The notes beneath the pieces are model-generated. The model searched no databases. It was not told the DNA's origin and was given only the letters and a program-made list of their open reading frames with translations. This document shows, piece by piece, positions 1-7,333 of a DNA stretch of 22,232 nt (position 1 is its first letter; each line of letters opens with the position of its first letter). Source of the DNA: CAZHPR01 sp964534305 (GTDB lineage: Bacteria; Patescibacteriota; Minisyncoccia; Phycocordibacterales; WO2-35-19); NCBI GenBank assembly GCA_964534305.1, contig CAZHPR010000011.1:1-22232 (forward strand), read 5' to 3'. The position numbers and the translations under genes were made by a program.

Positions 1-3
1 ATA

Positions 4-12
4 TGATATAAT
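4..12 (+). promoter_or_regulatory. Extended -10 promoter of hpf
   Basis: The bases TGATATAAT form a TG-n plus perfect TATAAT extended -10 element. The predicted transcription start is near 19, leaving about 20 nt of leader before the hpf ATG at 40. The -35 region lies outside the window. No Shine-Dalgarno sequence is evident in the leader. Confidence 0.6.
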
Positions 13-39
13 ATACCCATATTAGGCTAATTTTTATTT

Positions 40-462
40 ATGAAAATAAATATAAAAGCAACAAACATTGGCCTCAGCGATTCTGTAAGAGAATATGCAG
101 AAAAGAAAATTGAAGCGTTGGAAAAGTTTTTGAAGTCCGATAACGAAGTTTTGGCAAATATAGAAATAGGTAAGAGTACCAAGCATCACAAATCAGGAGA
201 CATATTTAGAGCAGAGGTTCATCTCAAATCAGATGGAAAGGAGTTTTACTCTGTTTCTGAAAAAGAAGATCTATACGCAGCGATAGATGACGTAAAGGAA
301 GAAATAAGTAGAGAAATAAATTCAAAAAGAAAGAAGGCGATCTCGATGATAAGAAGAGGTGGAGCTCACATAAAATATTTTATGAAGCAGATAGGTGAGA
401 TGCCGGGCAACTTTTCTCGACGCATCTATAGAAGTCTCCGAGATTTTAGAAAAAAGAAGTAG
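40..462 (+). CDS. hpf: Ribosome hibernation promoting factor (HPF/RaiA/YfiA family)
   Basis: A 140-residue protein that begins with the typical HPF pattern of an N-terminal strand followed by a helix (roughly 1-32), then strands and a second long helix with the acidic stretch ending near residue 92. The family binds the decoding centre of the 30S subunit and stores inactive ribosomes under stress. Long HPFs carry a C-terminal dimerisation domain of about 55 residues. That domain is not recognisable here. Instead residues 98-140 form a very basic tail rich in Arg and Lys (RRGG, SRRIYRSLRDFRKKK), which may contact rRNA. Start chosen as the first ATG after the extended -10 promoter. The stop is two bases from the stop of the convergent fmt gene. 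Family assignment is secure; whether it makes 70S or 100S particles cannot be told. Confidence 0.92.
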   Translation: MKINIKATNIGLSDSVREYAEKKIEALEKFLKSDNEVLANIEIGKSTKHHKSGDIFRAEVHLKSDGKEFYSVSEKEDLYAAIDDVKEEISREINSKRKKAISMIRRGGAHIKYFMKQIGEMPGNFSRRIYRSLRDFRKKK

Positions 463-464
463 CC

Positions 465-1334
465 CTATCTGATTCCTCTCAAGAAATCTTCAAAGCTCAT
501 TTCTTTTTTGCCTTCAGGAATAACCCTGTTTAGTTTTAGTTTGTTATCGATTATTTCGGCGCTCTTTATTATTATTCTTTTATCTTTATAAAAGAAATAT
601 GTACCAGGCCAACCCTCGTAGGCTTTTATTTTGAGCAGGTTTTGGTAGGCATCCTTCTCCAAGTTTTCCAAATCTATATCTAGTTTGCCGTTATCCTTTT
701 CTATCTTTGTACAAAAGGTGGCGTCTTCTTCTTTTTGGGGTACACCGTCTATAGCTCCTTCTAGCCATTCTTTATAATAGTGACTAAATATACGAGCGCC
801 CTCTATTGCGAGTATTTTTTCTAATTCAATTCTGCCAATGGGCCATTTTTCTAATTCTATTTTTTTCTGAGCTATTATTGAACCATGATCCATCTCCTCG
901 TCTATTATCATAAGACTTACACCGACTTCTCCGTCGTCATTTAAAATTTGAGATTGGATGGGGGAGGCGCCTCTATATTTTGGAAGTAGAGAAGGGTGGA
1001 TGTTTAAGGTTTTGCGTTCTGGTATATGGAAGACATCTTTAGGAATTATTTTGCCATAAGAAGCGACGAGGAAAAGATCAAGGATTCTAGATTTAAGATT
1101 TAAGATTAGGTCGGGGTTGTTCTTAAGGGATTTGGGATCTATTACTTCTACATTATTATTTTGAGCCCAAACCTTCACTTCGTTTGGGGTGAGTATAAGC
1201 TTCCTTCCTTTGGGCTTGTCTGGAGTTGTGATGATAAGAGTAGGTAGTAAACCATGTATCTTTAATTCTTCTAATACATACACACTAAACTCACTAGAGC
1301 CAAAGAATGCGAATTTTATTGAATCATAACTCAT
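465..1334 (-). CDS. fmt: Methionyl-tRNA formyltransferase
   Basis: A 289-residue enzyme that transfers a formyl group from 10-formyl-tetrahydrofolate to Met-tRNA(fMet), producing the initiator for translation. Visible landmarks are the N-terminal Rossmann start (FAFFGSSEFS, residues 8-17), the folate-binding/catalytic motif NIHPSLLPKYRG (residues 111-122, with the expected Asn and His), and DHG at 149-151 containing the catalytic Asp. The C-terminal OB-like tRNA-binding domain follows from about residue 200. The protein is somewhat shorter than the roughly 315 residues of E. coli Fmt. It lies 8 nt downstream of def on the minus strand, the classic def-fmt pairing, with priA upstream. It is probably cotranscribed with def. 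Confidence 0.95.
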   Translation of the reverse strand: MSYDSIKFAFFGSSEFSVYVLEELKIHGLLPTLIITTPDKPKGRKLILTPNEVKVWAQNNNVEVIDPKSLKNNPDLILNLKSRILDLFLVASYGKIIPKDVFHIPERKTLNIHPSLLPKYRGASPIQSQILNDDGEVGVSLMIIDEEMDHGSIIAQKKIELEKWPIGRIELEKILAIEGARIFSHYYKEWLEGAIDGVPQKEEDATFCTKIEKDNGKLDIDLENLEKDAYQNLLKIKAYEGWPGTYFFYKDKRIIIKSAEIIDNKLKLNRVIPEGKKEMSFEDFLRGIR

Positions 1335-1342
1335 GAATTATT

Positions 1343-1879
1343 TTAGGCTTTGGGAGGTATCTCCTTTAGGCCTCTTGCTTTGTCTATAAATAACACTCCT
1401 TCTAGGTGATCTATCTCATGTTGGAATACCTGTGCCATAAGACCAGAGGCACCAAAGGTGAACGCCCTTCCTTCTTCATTGTATGCTCTGACCAAGACCT
1501 TCTTTGCTCTTTTTACTTGGCCATATAACCACCTTACAGACAGGCAACCTTCTTCAACCAACATTTGCTCCTTGGAGGTTTTTATTATCTCTGGATTTAT
1601 AAAAATAAGATTTTTGTACTCTTCCTTTTCGCCACTCATTTTGATAGTCGGATCCTTTTCCTCGTCCATTATCTCAAAGACCTTTTTTGATACTACAAAA
1701 ATGCGCAGACTTTCTCCTATTTGTGGAGCCGCTATTGCAATACCGTCGTCTTCTTTGTCTAAAGCCTTCTCCATCCTTCTGATGATGGTCTCAATCTTAC
1801 GACTTTTTATATCTTCTATATTTACCTCTTTTGCTTTCTCTCTAAGAAGAGGATTTTCCTTTTGAATTATACTCTCCAT
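1343..1879 (-). CDS. def: Peptide deformylase
   Basis: A 178-residue metalloenzyme that removes the N-formyl group from nascent proteins. All three signature motifs are visible: motif I GIAIAAPQIG (46-55), motif II EGCLS (110-114, metal ligand Cys112), and motif III HEIDH (154-158, with two metal-ligand His and the catalytic Glu). An insertion of charged residues (about 71-90) sits between motifs I and II. The gene lies between priA and fmt on the same strand, 27 nt after the priA stop. A TAAAAT box on the minus strand (1894 to 1889) ends 9 nt before the ATG, so it could also be transcribed on its own with a very short leader. That promoter is tentative. Confidence 0.95.
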   Translation of the reverse strand: MESIIQKENPLLREKAKEVNIEDIKSRKIETIIRRMEKALDKEDDGIAIAAPQIGESLRIFVVSKKVFEIMDEEKDPTIKMSGEKEEYKNLIFINPEIIKTSKEQMLVEEGCLSVRWLYGQVKRAKKVLVRAYNEEGRAFTFGASGLMAQVFQHEIDHLEGVLFIDKARGLKEIPPKA

Positions 1880-1906
1880 ATACTCTTTATTTTAACAATA
1901 CCATAT

Positions 1907-3811
1907 TTATAAGAGACTGTCTGGATCTACTTTTATCTCAAATTTTGGTGAAAGACTATTAAGTTTTTGTATTATATCTAGATCTGGCCAATCATTTTTT
2001 GTCACCTTGATTACTCCATTGATGGCTGCTTGCTCACCTTTTTTCTCATGCAGTGAGCTAAACACCGAGACCTCTTCCTCTGCAAATAATTCTTTTATTA
2101 TTCTTGCGGCTTTATCTGTCTCTGCGCGGGTACCACGGAGTGTTATTTTTATAAATATACCAAAGGGTGGGTAGCCAAGTTCTTCTCTATCTTTGATTTC
2201 CTCTCTATAAAATTCCAACAAATTTCCCGATAAGCCGTTTTTGATTATTGAATCTTCGGAGTTTCTGCTTTGTAGGATAAATTTATTTTTTGAAATATTT
2301 CTAATGTCTAAAACAAGATTAAAAATTTTTTCTCTTATTCTAAAATCGGGGATAGAAAATAGGGTATCAAAAGAGGCAATACAAGAAAGACTAACTTTTT
2401 TGTGCATAAATGGAATCGCCATTTCGGTACCTACAAGTATTGATTTGTGGCTTTTGTAAAAGTTGTCTAAAACTTTTTCGGTTTTTAGGTTTGTGGTGCA
2501 GACATCTTTGTTTATCTCAAATATTTTATTGTCGGGAAAATTTTTTTCTATTTCTTCTGTTATCTTGTCTACTCCAGATCCAAAACTAGCGAGTTTCCAA
2601 CTGCCGCACTTTTTGCACACTTCCATTGCGTCTCTCTTTTCTCCACACTGATGACACCTAAAGACTCCGCTATCTTTGTTTTTGTAAAGTATTACCGGAG
2701 ATCCACAGTTTAAACATTTGACCTGTTCTCCGCAGTCTCGGCAAACAGTTGTTGGTGAGAGACCTTTTCTTGTTGCATATATAAAGACATTACCACCATC
2801 TAGGAGGGTTTCTTTTATTTCCTCTCTTAGCCTTTCATCCAGGACTTTAAAATCCTCATCTTTCTTTAATGGTTTGTTTTTTTCTATAAGTATTGACTCG
2901 GTTTGTATTGGAACTCTCCACTTTACGCTTTCAAATTCAGATACTTGGCCTTGTTTGTATCTCCATATTGTCTCTGTTCTCAAAAAAGAATCACCGATTA
3001 TGGTGCGAGCCCCTATTTTTTGTGCAAAACTTTCTGCAAAGTATCTAAGGTCAATAAATGGTCTGCTTAGAGTTTTCCAACCGCCAGTGTTTTCTTTTTC
3101 TATTATTATCGTCCCGATATCAAATCTTGGCATAAAGAGCCACTTGGCCGTCGCGATGATGAGGATTGGGTGATTTGAGTTTAGAACTTTTTTTATTTCT
3201 CTACTTACTTCATGCTTCTTCATATCTTTATGAAAGAAGGCTGTGAACTGCTCAATTCCTTTTTCTAACCTTTCCTTTGCTTGTTTTATATGTTCATTTT
3301 GTGGCAAACAGATAAAGACTGATTTTTTTCTGGCAAATTCTTCTCTGGTTATTGATTTGTAGTGAGCGATACGCTCCTCATTGTCTGTTTGTATTATGCT
3401 CACCTCGCTTCTTGTTTGGGGGGCTACTACTTCTTTTTCTTTTGCTTTGGATTGGATTACTTTTTGGTTTTCTAGAAAAAAAGACGGGATTACCTGGCTG
3501 AGTACCGAACCTTGGCTAGAGGCGAAAAATTCAGAAGTTTCCTTCGTTGCTTCCAGAAATTCTTTTCTTAGAAAAGGTTTTGATTCAATGTTTTCTATTT
3601 TAGAATCAACCTTTTTCATGGAAAAGTTAGCTGATTTGATTTCGCTTTTGTTTTGGATTACTTCTTTTGATTCCAAGACCAGAGCGTTTACAAACTTTTT
3701 GCGCAAAGGAACCTTTATTAGTTTGCCAGCTTCAAAATACGAAGAAGAAAAATAAGAGAGAGATTCTTTGTTTAAGGACTTTGTAAGTGGCAGGCATTCA
3801 ATGATAAACAT
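1907..3811 (-). CDS. priA: PriA-like primosomal protein N' without recognisable helicase ATPase motifs
   Basis: A 634-residue homologue of PriA, the protein that recognises stalled forks and reloads the replicative helicase. Recognition rests on the eight zinc-binding cysteines in CxxC pairs (357/360, 366/369, 386/389, 399/402) and the surrounding PriA C-terminal helicase-lobe and C-terminal domain sequence. The N-terminal third is divergent. Where PriA normally has its Walker A loop (GVTGSGKT-like) the sequence around 139-151 has no GKT. Where the DEEH box should be, residues 235-241 read IIIEKEN. It is therefore probably not an active ATPase, similar to actinobacterial PriA proteins annotated as lacking helicase motifs. 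It may still work as a fork-binding scaffold. It is the first gene of a minus-strand priA-def-fmt block and starts at an ATG sitting at the predicted transcription start. It is shorter than the 732 residues of E. coli PriA. Confidence 0.85.
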   Translation of the reverse strand: MFIIECLPLTKSLNKESLSYFSSSYFEAGKLIKVPLRKKFVNALVLESKEVIQNKSEIKSANFSMKKVDSKIENIESKPFLRKEFLEATKETSEFFASSQGSVLSQVIPSFFLENQKVIQSKAKEKEVVAPQTRSEVSIIQTDNEERIAHYKSITREEFARKKSVFICLPQNEHIKQAKERLEKGIEQFTAFFHKDMKKHEVSREIKKVLNSNHPILIIATAKWLFMPRFDIGTIIIEKENTGGWKTLSRPFIDLRYFAESFAQKIGARTIIGDSFLRTETIWRYKQGQVSEFESVKWRVPIQTESILIEKNKPLKKDEDFKVLDERLREEIKETLLDGGNVFIYATRKGLSPTTVCRDCGEQVKCLNCGSPVILYKNKDSGVFRCHQCGEKRDAMEVCKKCGSWKLASFGSGVDKITEEIEKNFPDNKIFEINKDVCTTNLKTEKVLDNFYKSHKSILVGTEMAIPFMHKKVSLSCIASFDTLFSIPDFRIREKIFNLVLDIRNISKNKFILQSRNSEDSIIKNGLSGNLLEFYREEIKDREELGYPPFGIFIKITLRGTRAETDKAARIIKELFAEEEVSVFSSLHEKKGEQAAINGVIKVTKNDWPDLDIIQKLNSLSPKFEIKVDPDSLL

Positions 3812-3817
3812 AGTAGA

Positions 3818-3847
3818 AGTATAAAGTTGTACCGGCTATTAAAGCAA
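3818..3847 (-). promoter_or_regulatory. Promoter of priA, predicted leaderless
   Basis: On the minus strand TATACT occupies 3823 to 3818 and ends 6 nt before the priA ATG (3811). A weak -35 TTGCTT (3847 to 3842) lies 18 nt upstream. The predicted transcription start coincides with the A of the ATG. It is divergent from the mreB promoter in the same 84-nt intergenic region. Confidence 0.45.
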
Positions 3848-3879
3848 GTATACAAATAGCACTTAGCCAAAAATTGGTG

Positions 3880-3885
3880 TATATT
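3880..3885 (+). promoter_or_regulatory. -10 element upstream of first mreB
   Basis: TATATT preceded directly by TG lies 10 nt before the mreB ATG at 3896. The predicted leader is only about 4 nt. No good -35 is seen at 16-18 nt, so this call is weak. Confidence 0.35.
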
Positions 3886-3895
3886 TGGTTGTATT

Positions 3896-4909
3896 ATGGA
3901 CTTGTTTTCAAAGAAGCTTGGGATAGACCTTGGTACGGCAAATACACTTGTATTTTTGCCAGGTAAGGGGGTGGTACTCTCTGAGCCTTCGGTGGTGGCA
4001 GTTTCTATGGAGGATGGGAGGATTCTTGCGGTGGGGAGTGAGGCCAAGACGATGGTTGGCAGGACTCCAGAAGCAATAACCGCTTACAAACCGATGAAAG
4101 ATGGAGTGATTGCTGATTATAGGGTGACAGAAGTTATGATCAGGTACTACATGCAGAAGGCACTTGGTAAATGGCAGTTTATAAAACCAGAAGTCTTGAT
4201 ATCTGTGCCAGCTGGGATCACTTCTACCGAGAGGAGAGCGGTGATAGAGGCGGCGGTCAAGGCGGGTGCCAAAAATGCTTATGTTATAAAAGAGCCGATC
4301 CTTGCAGCTATCGGAGCTGGCATACCAATATATGAAGCCAAGGGGCATATGATAGTAGATATTGGGGGCGGTACTACCGATGTTGCGGTAATCTCTCTCG
4401 GCGGTATCGTTGCTTCCAACTCTGTAAAGTGTGCCGGCAACAAGATAGACGAAGCTATTGCTGACTATATAAAAAAGACATTCAATCTTGCTATAGGAGA
4501 CAAAACTGCTGAGGAAGTAAAGATAACGATAGGTTCTGCCCTTCCAATAGAAGAAGAACTTTCGATGATAGTAAAAGGAAGAGATCTTATTTCTGGCTTG
4601 CCTCGGTCTGTAGAAGTAAAGACCAACGAGATGGTCAAGGCAATCGCCAAGGAACTACGAGAAATGGTCAAAGCCATCAAAGATGTCCTCCAGGAGACCC
4701 CACCAGAACTTGCGTCTGATATTATTGATCAGGGTATAATTATGACTGGCGGCACTTCTCAGCTGCGCAATCTACCAGAACTTATCCTAAGAAGAGTTGG
4801 AGTAAAGGCTGAGCTTGCTCCCGATCCGCTTCTCTGTGTCGCAAAGGGGACCGGTATTGCTTTGGACCATCTCGGTACCTACAAAAAAAGCGTAATTTCA
4901 AAGAGATAG
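3896..4909 (+). CDS. mreB: Rod shape-determining protein MreB (first of two copies)
   Basis: A 337-residue bacterial actin, full length for MreB. It polymerises under the membrane and guides the elongation machinery for peptidoglycan synthesis. The actin-fold nucleotide-binding motifs are present: phosphate-1 DLGTANT (11-17), phosphate-2 DIGGGTTD (155-162), the EPILAAIGAG segment (133-142), and the MTGGTSQL adenosine-motif region near the C-terminus. The N-terminus MDLFSKKLG is a short membrane-binding helix typical of MreB. Unlike the second copy at 8640, it is not followed by mreC; a delta-prime-like gene and frr follow. It is clearly related to the second copy throughout but differs at many positions, so it is an old paralogue and not a recent duplication. 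Confidence 0.95.
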   Translation: MDLFSKKLGIDLGTANTLVFLPGKGVVLSEPSVVAVSMEDGRILAVGSEAKTMVGRTPEAITAYKPMKDGVIADYRVTEVMIRYYMQKALGKWQFIKPEVLISVPAGITSTERRAVIEAAVKAGAKNAYVIKEPILAAIGAGIPIYEAKGHMIVDIGGGTTDVAVISLGGIVASNSVKCAGNKIDEAIADYIKKTFNLAIGDKTAEEVKITIGSALPIEEELSMIVKGRDLISGLPRSVEVKTNEMVKAIAKELREMVKAIKDVLQETPPELASDIIDQGIIMTGGTSQLRNLPELILRRVGVKAELAPDPLLCVAKGTGIALDHLGTYKKSVISKR

Positions 4910-4925
4910 TTTATATTTAAAAGAT

Positions 4926-5600
4926 ATGAATCAGGAAATAAATTGGGAGAGGTTGCATCATGCATATTTTGTTGTTGGCAAAAGAGAGGAAAAAGATTTT
5001 TTTGTAGAACTTGTTTCAAAAAATACAAATTTTGATGCCTCTGGTAATCCTGATTTTTCTATTATTGAGGTTGATACGTTTGGTATCGATGATGCAAGAG
5101 AGTTGTCTGGCTGGATGATCGAGAAGCCATTTTCCGGAGAGAAAAAAATAAAAATAGTTTTTGCAAATAGTGTAACTTCTGAGTCTCAAAATGCCCTGCT
5201 AAAAGTTCTTGAAGAGCCGACCGTTGGATCGATTATCTTTTTTGTTGTTCCAAGTGTCGGAAATCTTTACAAAACATTGCTCTCTAGAGTGTTGGTTGTC
5301 TACTCACTTTTTGAAGACAAGGATAACAAAAAAGATATTGCCGAAGAATTTTTGTCCAAAAATTTGGCTCTTAGAATTGGTTTGATACAAAAAATGCAAA
5401 AAGGAGATGATAAAGAGATGATGAAAAATCTTGTCAGAAGTCTGGAAACGACCTTTTATAAAAAGGTAAAGAGTGGAAGTATAAAAGATGGATATAAGAT
5501 CTTAAAAGAAGTAGATAATTGTTTGAGGTTTAGCTCCAGCAGAGGAGCTTCTGCTAAGATGATATTGGAGTATCTTTCTTGTATTCTTCCTGTGGTATAA
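4926..5600 (+). CDS. holB: Shortened DNA polymerase III delta-prime-like clamp-loader subunit
   Basis: A 224-residue protein resembling DNA polymerase III subunit delta-prime (HolB), a part of the clamp loader that puts the sliding clamp on DNA. Recognition rests on the order HHAYFVVG (11-18, corresponding to the usual HAYLFxGPxGxGK), NALLKVLEEP (89-98), a strand of hydrophobic residues, and TLLSRV (117-122, the SRC-like arginine region). The Walker A lysine motif and the zinc-binding cysteines of DnaX/HolB proteins are absent; delta-prime of E. coli also lacks a functional ATPase. At 224 residues it is far shorter than E. coli HolB (334), with a reduced C-terminal collar domain. It lies 16 nt after mreB. 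Its last codons and stop also form the -10 promoter box of frr. Confidence 0.75.
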   Translation: MNQEINWERLHHAYFVVGKREEKDFFVELVSKNTNFDASGNPDFSIIEVDTFGIDDARELSGWMIEKPFSGEKKIKIVFANSVTSESQNALLKVLEEPTVGSIIFFVVPSVGNLYKTLLSRVLVVYSLFEDKDNKKDIAEEFLSKNLALRIGLIQKMQKGDDKEMMKNLVRSLETTFYKKVKSGSIKDGYKILKEVDNCLRFSSSRGASAKMILEYLSCILPVV

Positions 5601-5601
5601 T
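5593..5601 (+). promoter_or_regulatory. Extended -10 promoter of frr, predicted leaderless
   Basis: TGGTATAAT is a perfect extended -10 element made by the final Val-Val-stop codons of the upstream gene. The box ends 8 nt before the frr ATG at 5610, placing the predicted transcription start at or within about 3 nt of the start codon. There is no clear -35 hexamer, which extended -10 promoters can do without. Confidence 0.55.
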
Positions 5602-5609
5602 ATAGACGT

Positions 5610-6161
5610 ATGGCATTTAATTTTACAAATCTAAAAGAAAAAACAGGAGAGGTAGAAGAATGGCTTTCTAAGGAGCTTTCTAGTATACGGACCGGCCGGG
5701 CAACTCCCGTGATATTAGATTCTGTTTTGGTAGAAGCCTATGGATCTCGGATGTCTATAAGAGAGCTCGCAAATATCTCAATTGAAGGAGAGAAGACAAT
5801 AAGGATCGCGCCGTGGGACGCCTCTATGTCCAAGGCGATAGAAAAGGCCATCGTTGCTTCAAACCTTGGACTCTCTGTTGCTGTCGATGATAAAGGTTTA
5901 CGTATAATCTTCCCAGAACTTACTGGTGAGAGGCGAGAGCAACTTATTAAATTGTTGAAACAAAAACTCGAAGAAGCACGAACCAGTGTGCGCCAGATTA
6001 GAGAGAAAACTTGGGATGAAATACAAAATAAAGAAAAGGAAGGAGGTATGAGTGAAGATGAAAAATTTAGGCACAAAGACGAGATGCAAAAATATATAGA
6101 CGAAGCTAATTCTAAACTAGAAGAGATCGTTTTTAGAAAAGAGAAAGAAATAAAAGGCTAA
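5610..6161 (+). CDS. frr: Ribosome recycling factor
   Basis: A 183-residue protein, the standard length for RRF, which together with EF-G splits post-termination ribosomes. The typical features are in place: ELSSIRTGRATP (about 20-31) in helix 1, the small beta domain (about residues 30-105) with APWD, and the long C-terminal helices with RREQLIK and the conserved IREKTWDEI segment. No anomalies. Its stop codon TAA overlaps the ATG of rseP (TAATG, 6159-6163), so the two are translationally coupled. Transcription probably starts almost at the ATG from the extended -10 box inside the end of the preceding gene. Confidence 0.97.
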   Translation: MAFNFTNLKEKTGEVEEWLSKELSSIRTGRATPVILDSVLVEAYGSRMSIRELANISIEGEKTIRIAPWDASMSKAIEKAIVASNLGLSVAVDDKGLRIIFPELTGERREQLIKLLKQKLEEARTSVRQIREKTWDEIQNKEKEGGMSEDEKFRHKDEMQKYIDEANSKLEEIVFRKEKEIKG

Positions 6162-7313
6162 TGACTGTTTTAATCTTTATTATCATCCTTGGAATCTTGG
6201 TCCTTGTCCATGAGATGGGGCATTTTATTGTTGCCAAGAGGGCGGGGGTTCGGGTAGATGAGTTTGGCTTCGGCTATCCTCCGAGAGCCTTTAAAATTGG
6301 CAGAAAATGGGATACCGATTTTACAATAAATTGGATCCCTTTTGGTGGTTTTGTAAAAATATTTGGTGAGAATTATGAAGAANNNNNNNNNNNNNNNNNN
6401 NNNNNNNNNNNNNNNNNNNNNNNNNNNNNNNNNNNNNNNNNNNNNNNNNNNNNNNNNNNNNNNNNNNNNNNNNNNNNNNNNNTTTACACAAGTAAGCAAA
6501 AAGTGGCAGGCGGCAATACTTGTCGCTGGAGTAACTTTCAATATTCTTTTTGCTTGGTTTCTCTTTTCTCTCGGATTTTTGATAGGGGTACCTTCTTCTG
6601 TTGAAAATAATTTTGGGGCTGAAGTAAAGAATCCCAAACTCACAATTGTTGAAGCTGTTTCTGGTTACCCGGCTTTTGATTCTGGTGTCAGATCAGGAGA
6701 CAAAATAGTTTCTGTATCAAACAATAACAAGCTGGTTGCCCTTAATACTCCAGAAGATGTCTCCTCTCTTATCAACTCTTCTTCGGAAGTAAATATAAAA
6801 GTAGACAGAGGTGGAAAAATTTATGACTACAAGATTGTCCCAAAAGAAGACCCTGAGTCTGGAAGAAATATTGTTGGAATAAGTATGGATATGGTAGGTA
6901 CGGTCTCTCTTCCTTTACACAAGGCAATAATAGAAGGAGGCAAGACAACCGCAACCTTTACTTACCTTACCATCGATGGACTGTATAATCTGGTAAAAGG
7001 TTCAATAAAAGGCGACGCGGATTTTTCAAATATTTCTGGTCCGGTAGGAATAGTCGGTATAGTGGGGGACGCAACACGACTTGGATTTTCGTATCTGATT
7101 ACTCTCACTGCTCTTATTTCTATCAATCTGGCGATTATAAACCTGGTACCTTTCCCAGCCCTTGATGGCGGCAGGCTCCTCTTTGTCTTTATAGAATTTA
7201 TAAAAAGAAGCCCAATAAACCCAAAGATTGCTGGTTGGACCAACGCCATAGGTTTTGCTCTTCTCTTGCTCCTCATGATCTTCATAACCTTCCGCGACAT
7301 CGCAAAACTTTAA
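6161..7313 (+). CDS. rseP: Site-2 membrane protease RseP family (interrupted by an assembly gap)
   Basis: An intramembrane zinc metalloprotease of the RseP/RasP family, which cuts transmembrane anti-sigma factors and remnant signal peptides inside the membrane. The first membrane segment holds the zinc motif HEMGH at residues 17-21. After the gap come a transmembrane segment (QAAILVAGVTFNILFAWFLF), one PDZ domain (starting near VEAVSGYPAFDSGVRSGDKI), and the second active-site segment with NLVPFPALDGGRLL, containing the zinc-ligand LDG motif, then a final membrane helix. The part before the gap (6161-6382) and the part after (6483-7313) are in different frames if the run of Ns is taken as exactly 100 bases. 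Both are clearly the same protein, so the gap length is wrong; it is not a frameshift mutation. The gene overlaps frr by one base. Confidence 0.9.
6383..6482. other. Assembly gap (100 N)
   Basis: Exactly 100 Ns, the usual placeholder for a scaffold gap of unknown length. It removes part of rseP after the first membrane segment and shifts the apparent frame. Confidence 0.99.
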
Positions 7314-7318
7314 TAATT

Positions 7319-7327
7319 TGCTAGTAT
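7319..7327 (+). promoter_or_regulatory. Extended -10 promoter of proS, predicted leaderless
   Basis: TGCTAGTAT matches TGn plus TA---T and ends 6 nt before the ATG at 7334, so transcription would begin at the start codon. No good -35 hexamer is seen. Two TATAAT positions deviate, so the call is moderate. Confidence 0.4.
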
Positions 7328-7333
7328 GTAAGC

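Noticed and set aside
1458..1865. Long open frames antisense to def, priA, mreB and others
   Set aside because: They lie entirely over well-supported genes, have composition expected from reversed coding sequence, and show no recognisable domains.
6161..7313. Apparent frameshift in rseP
   Set aside because: The frame change falls in the 100-N gap of unknown size, and both flanks match one RseP protein, so it is an assembly effect and not a pseudogene.
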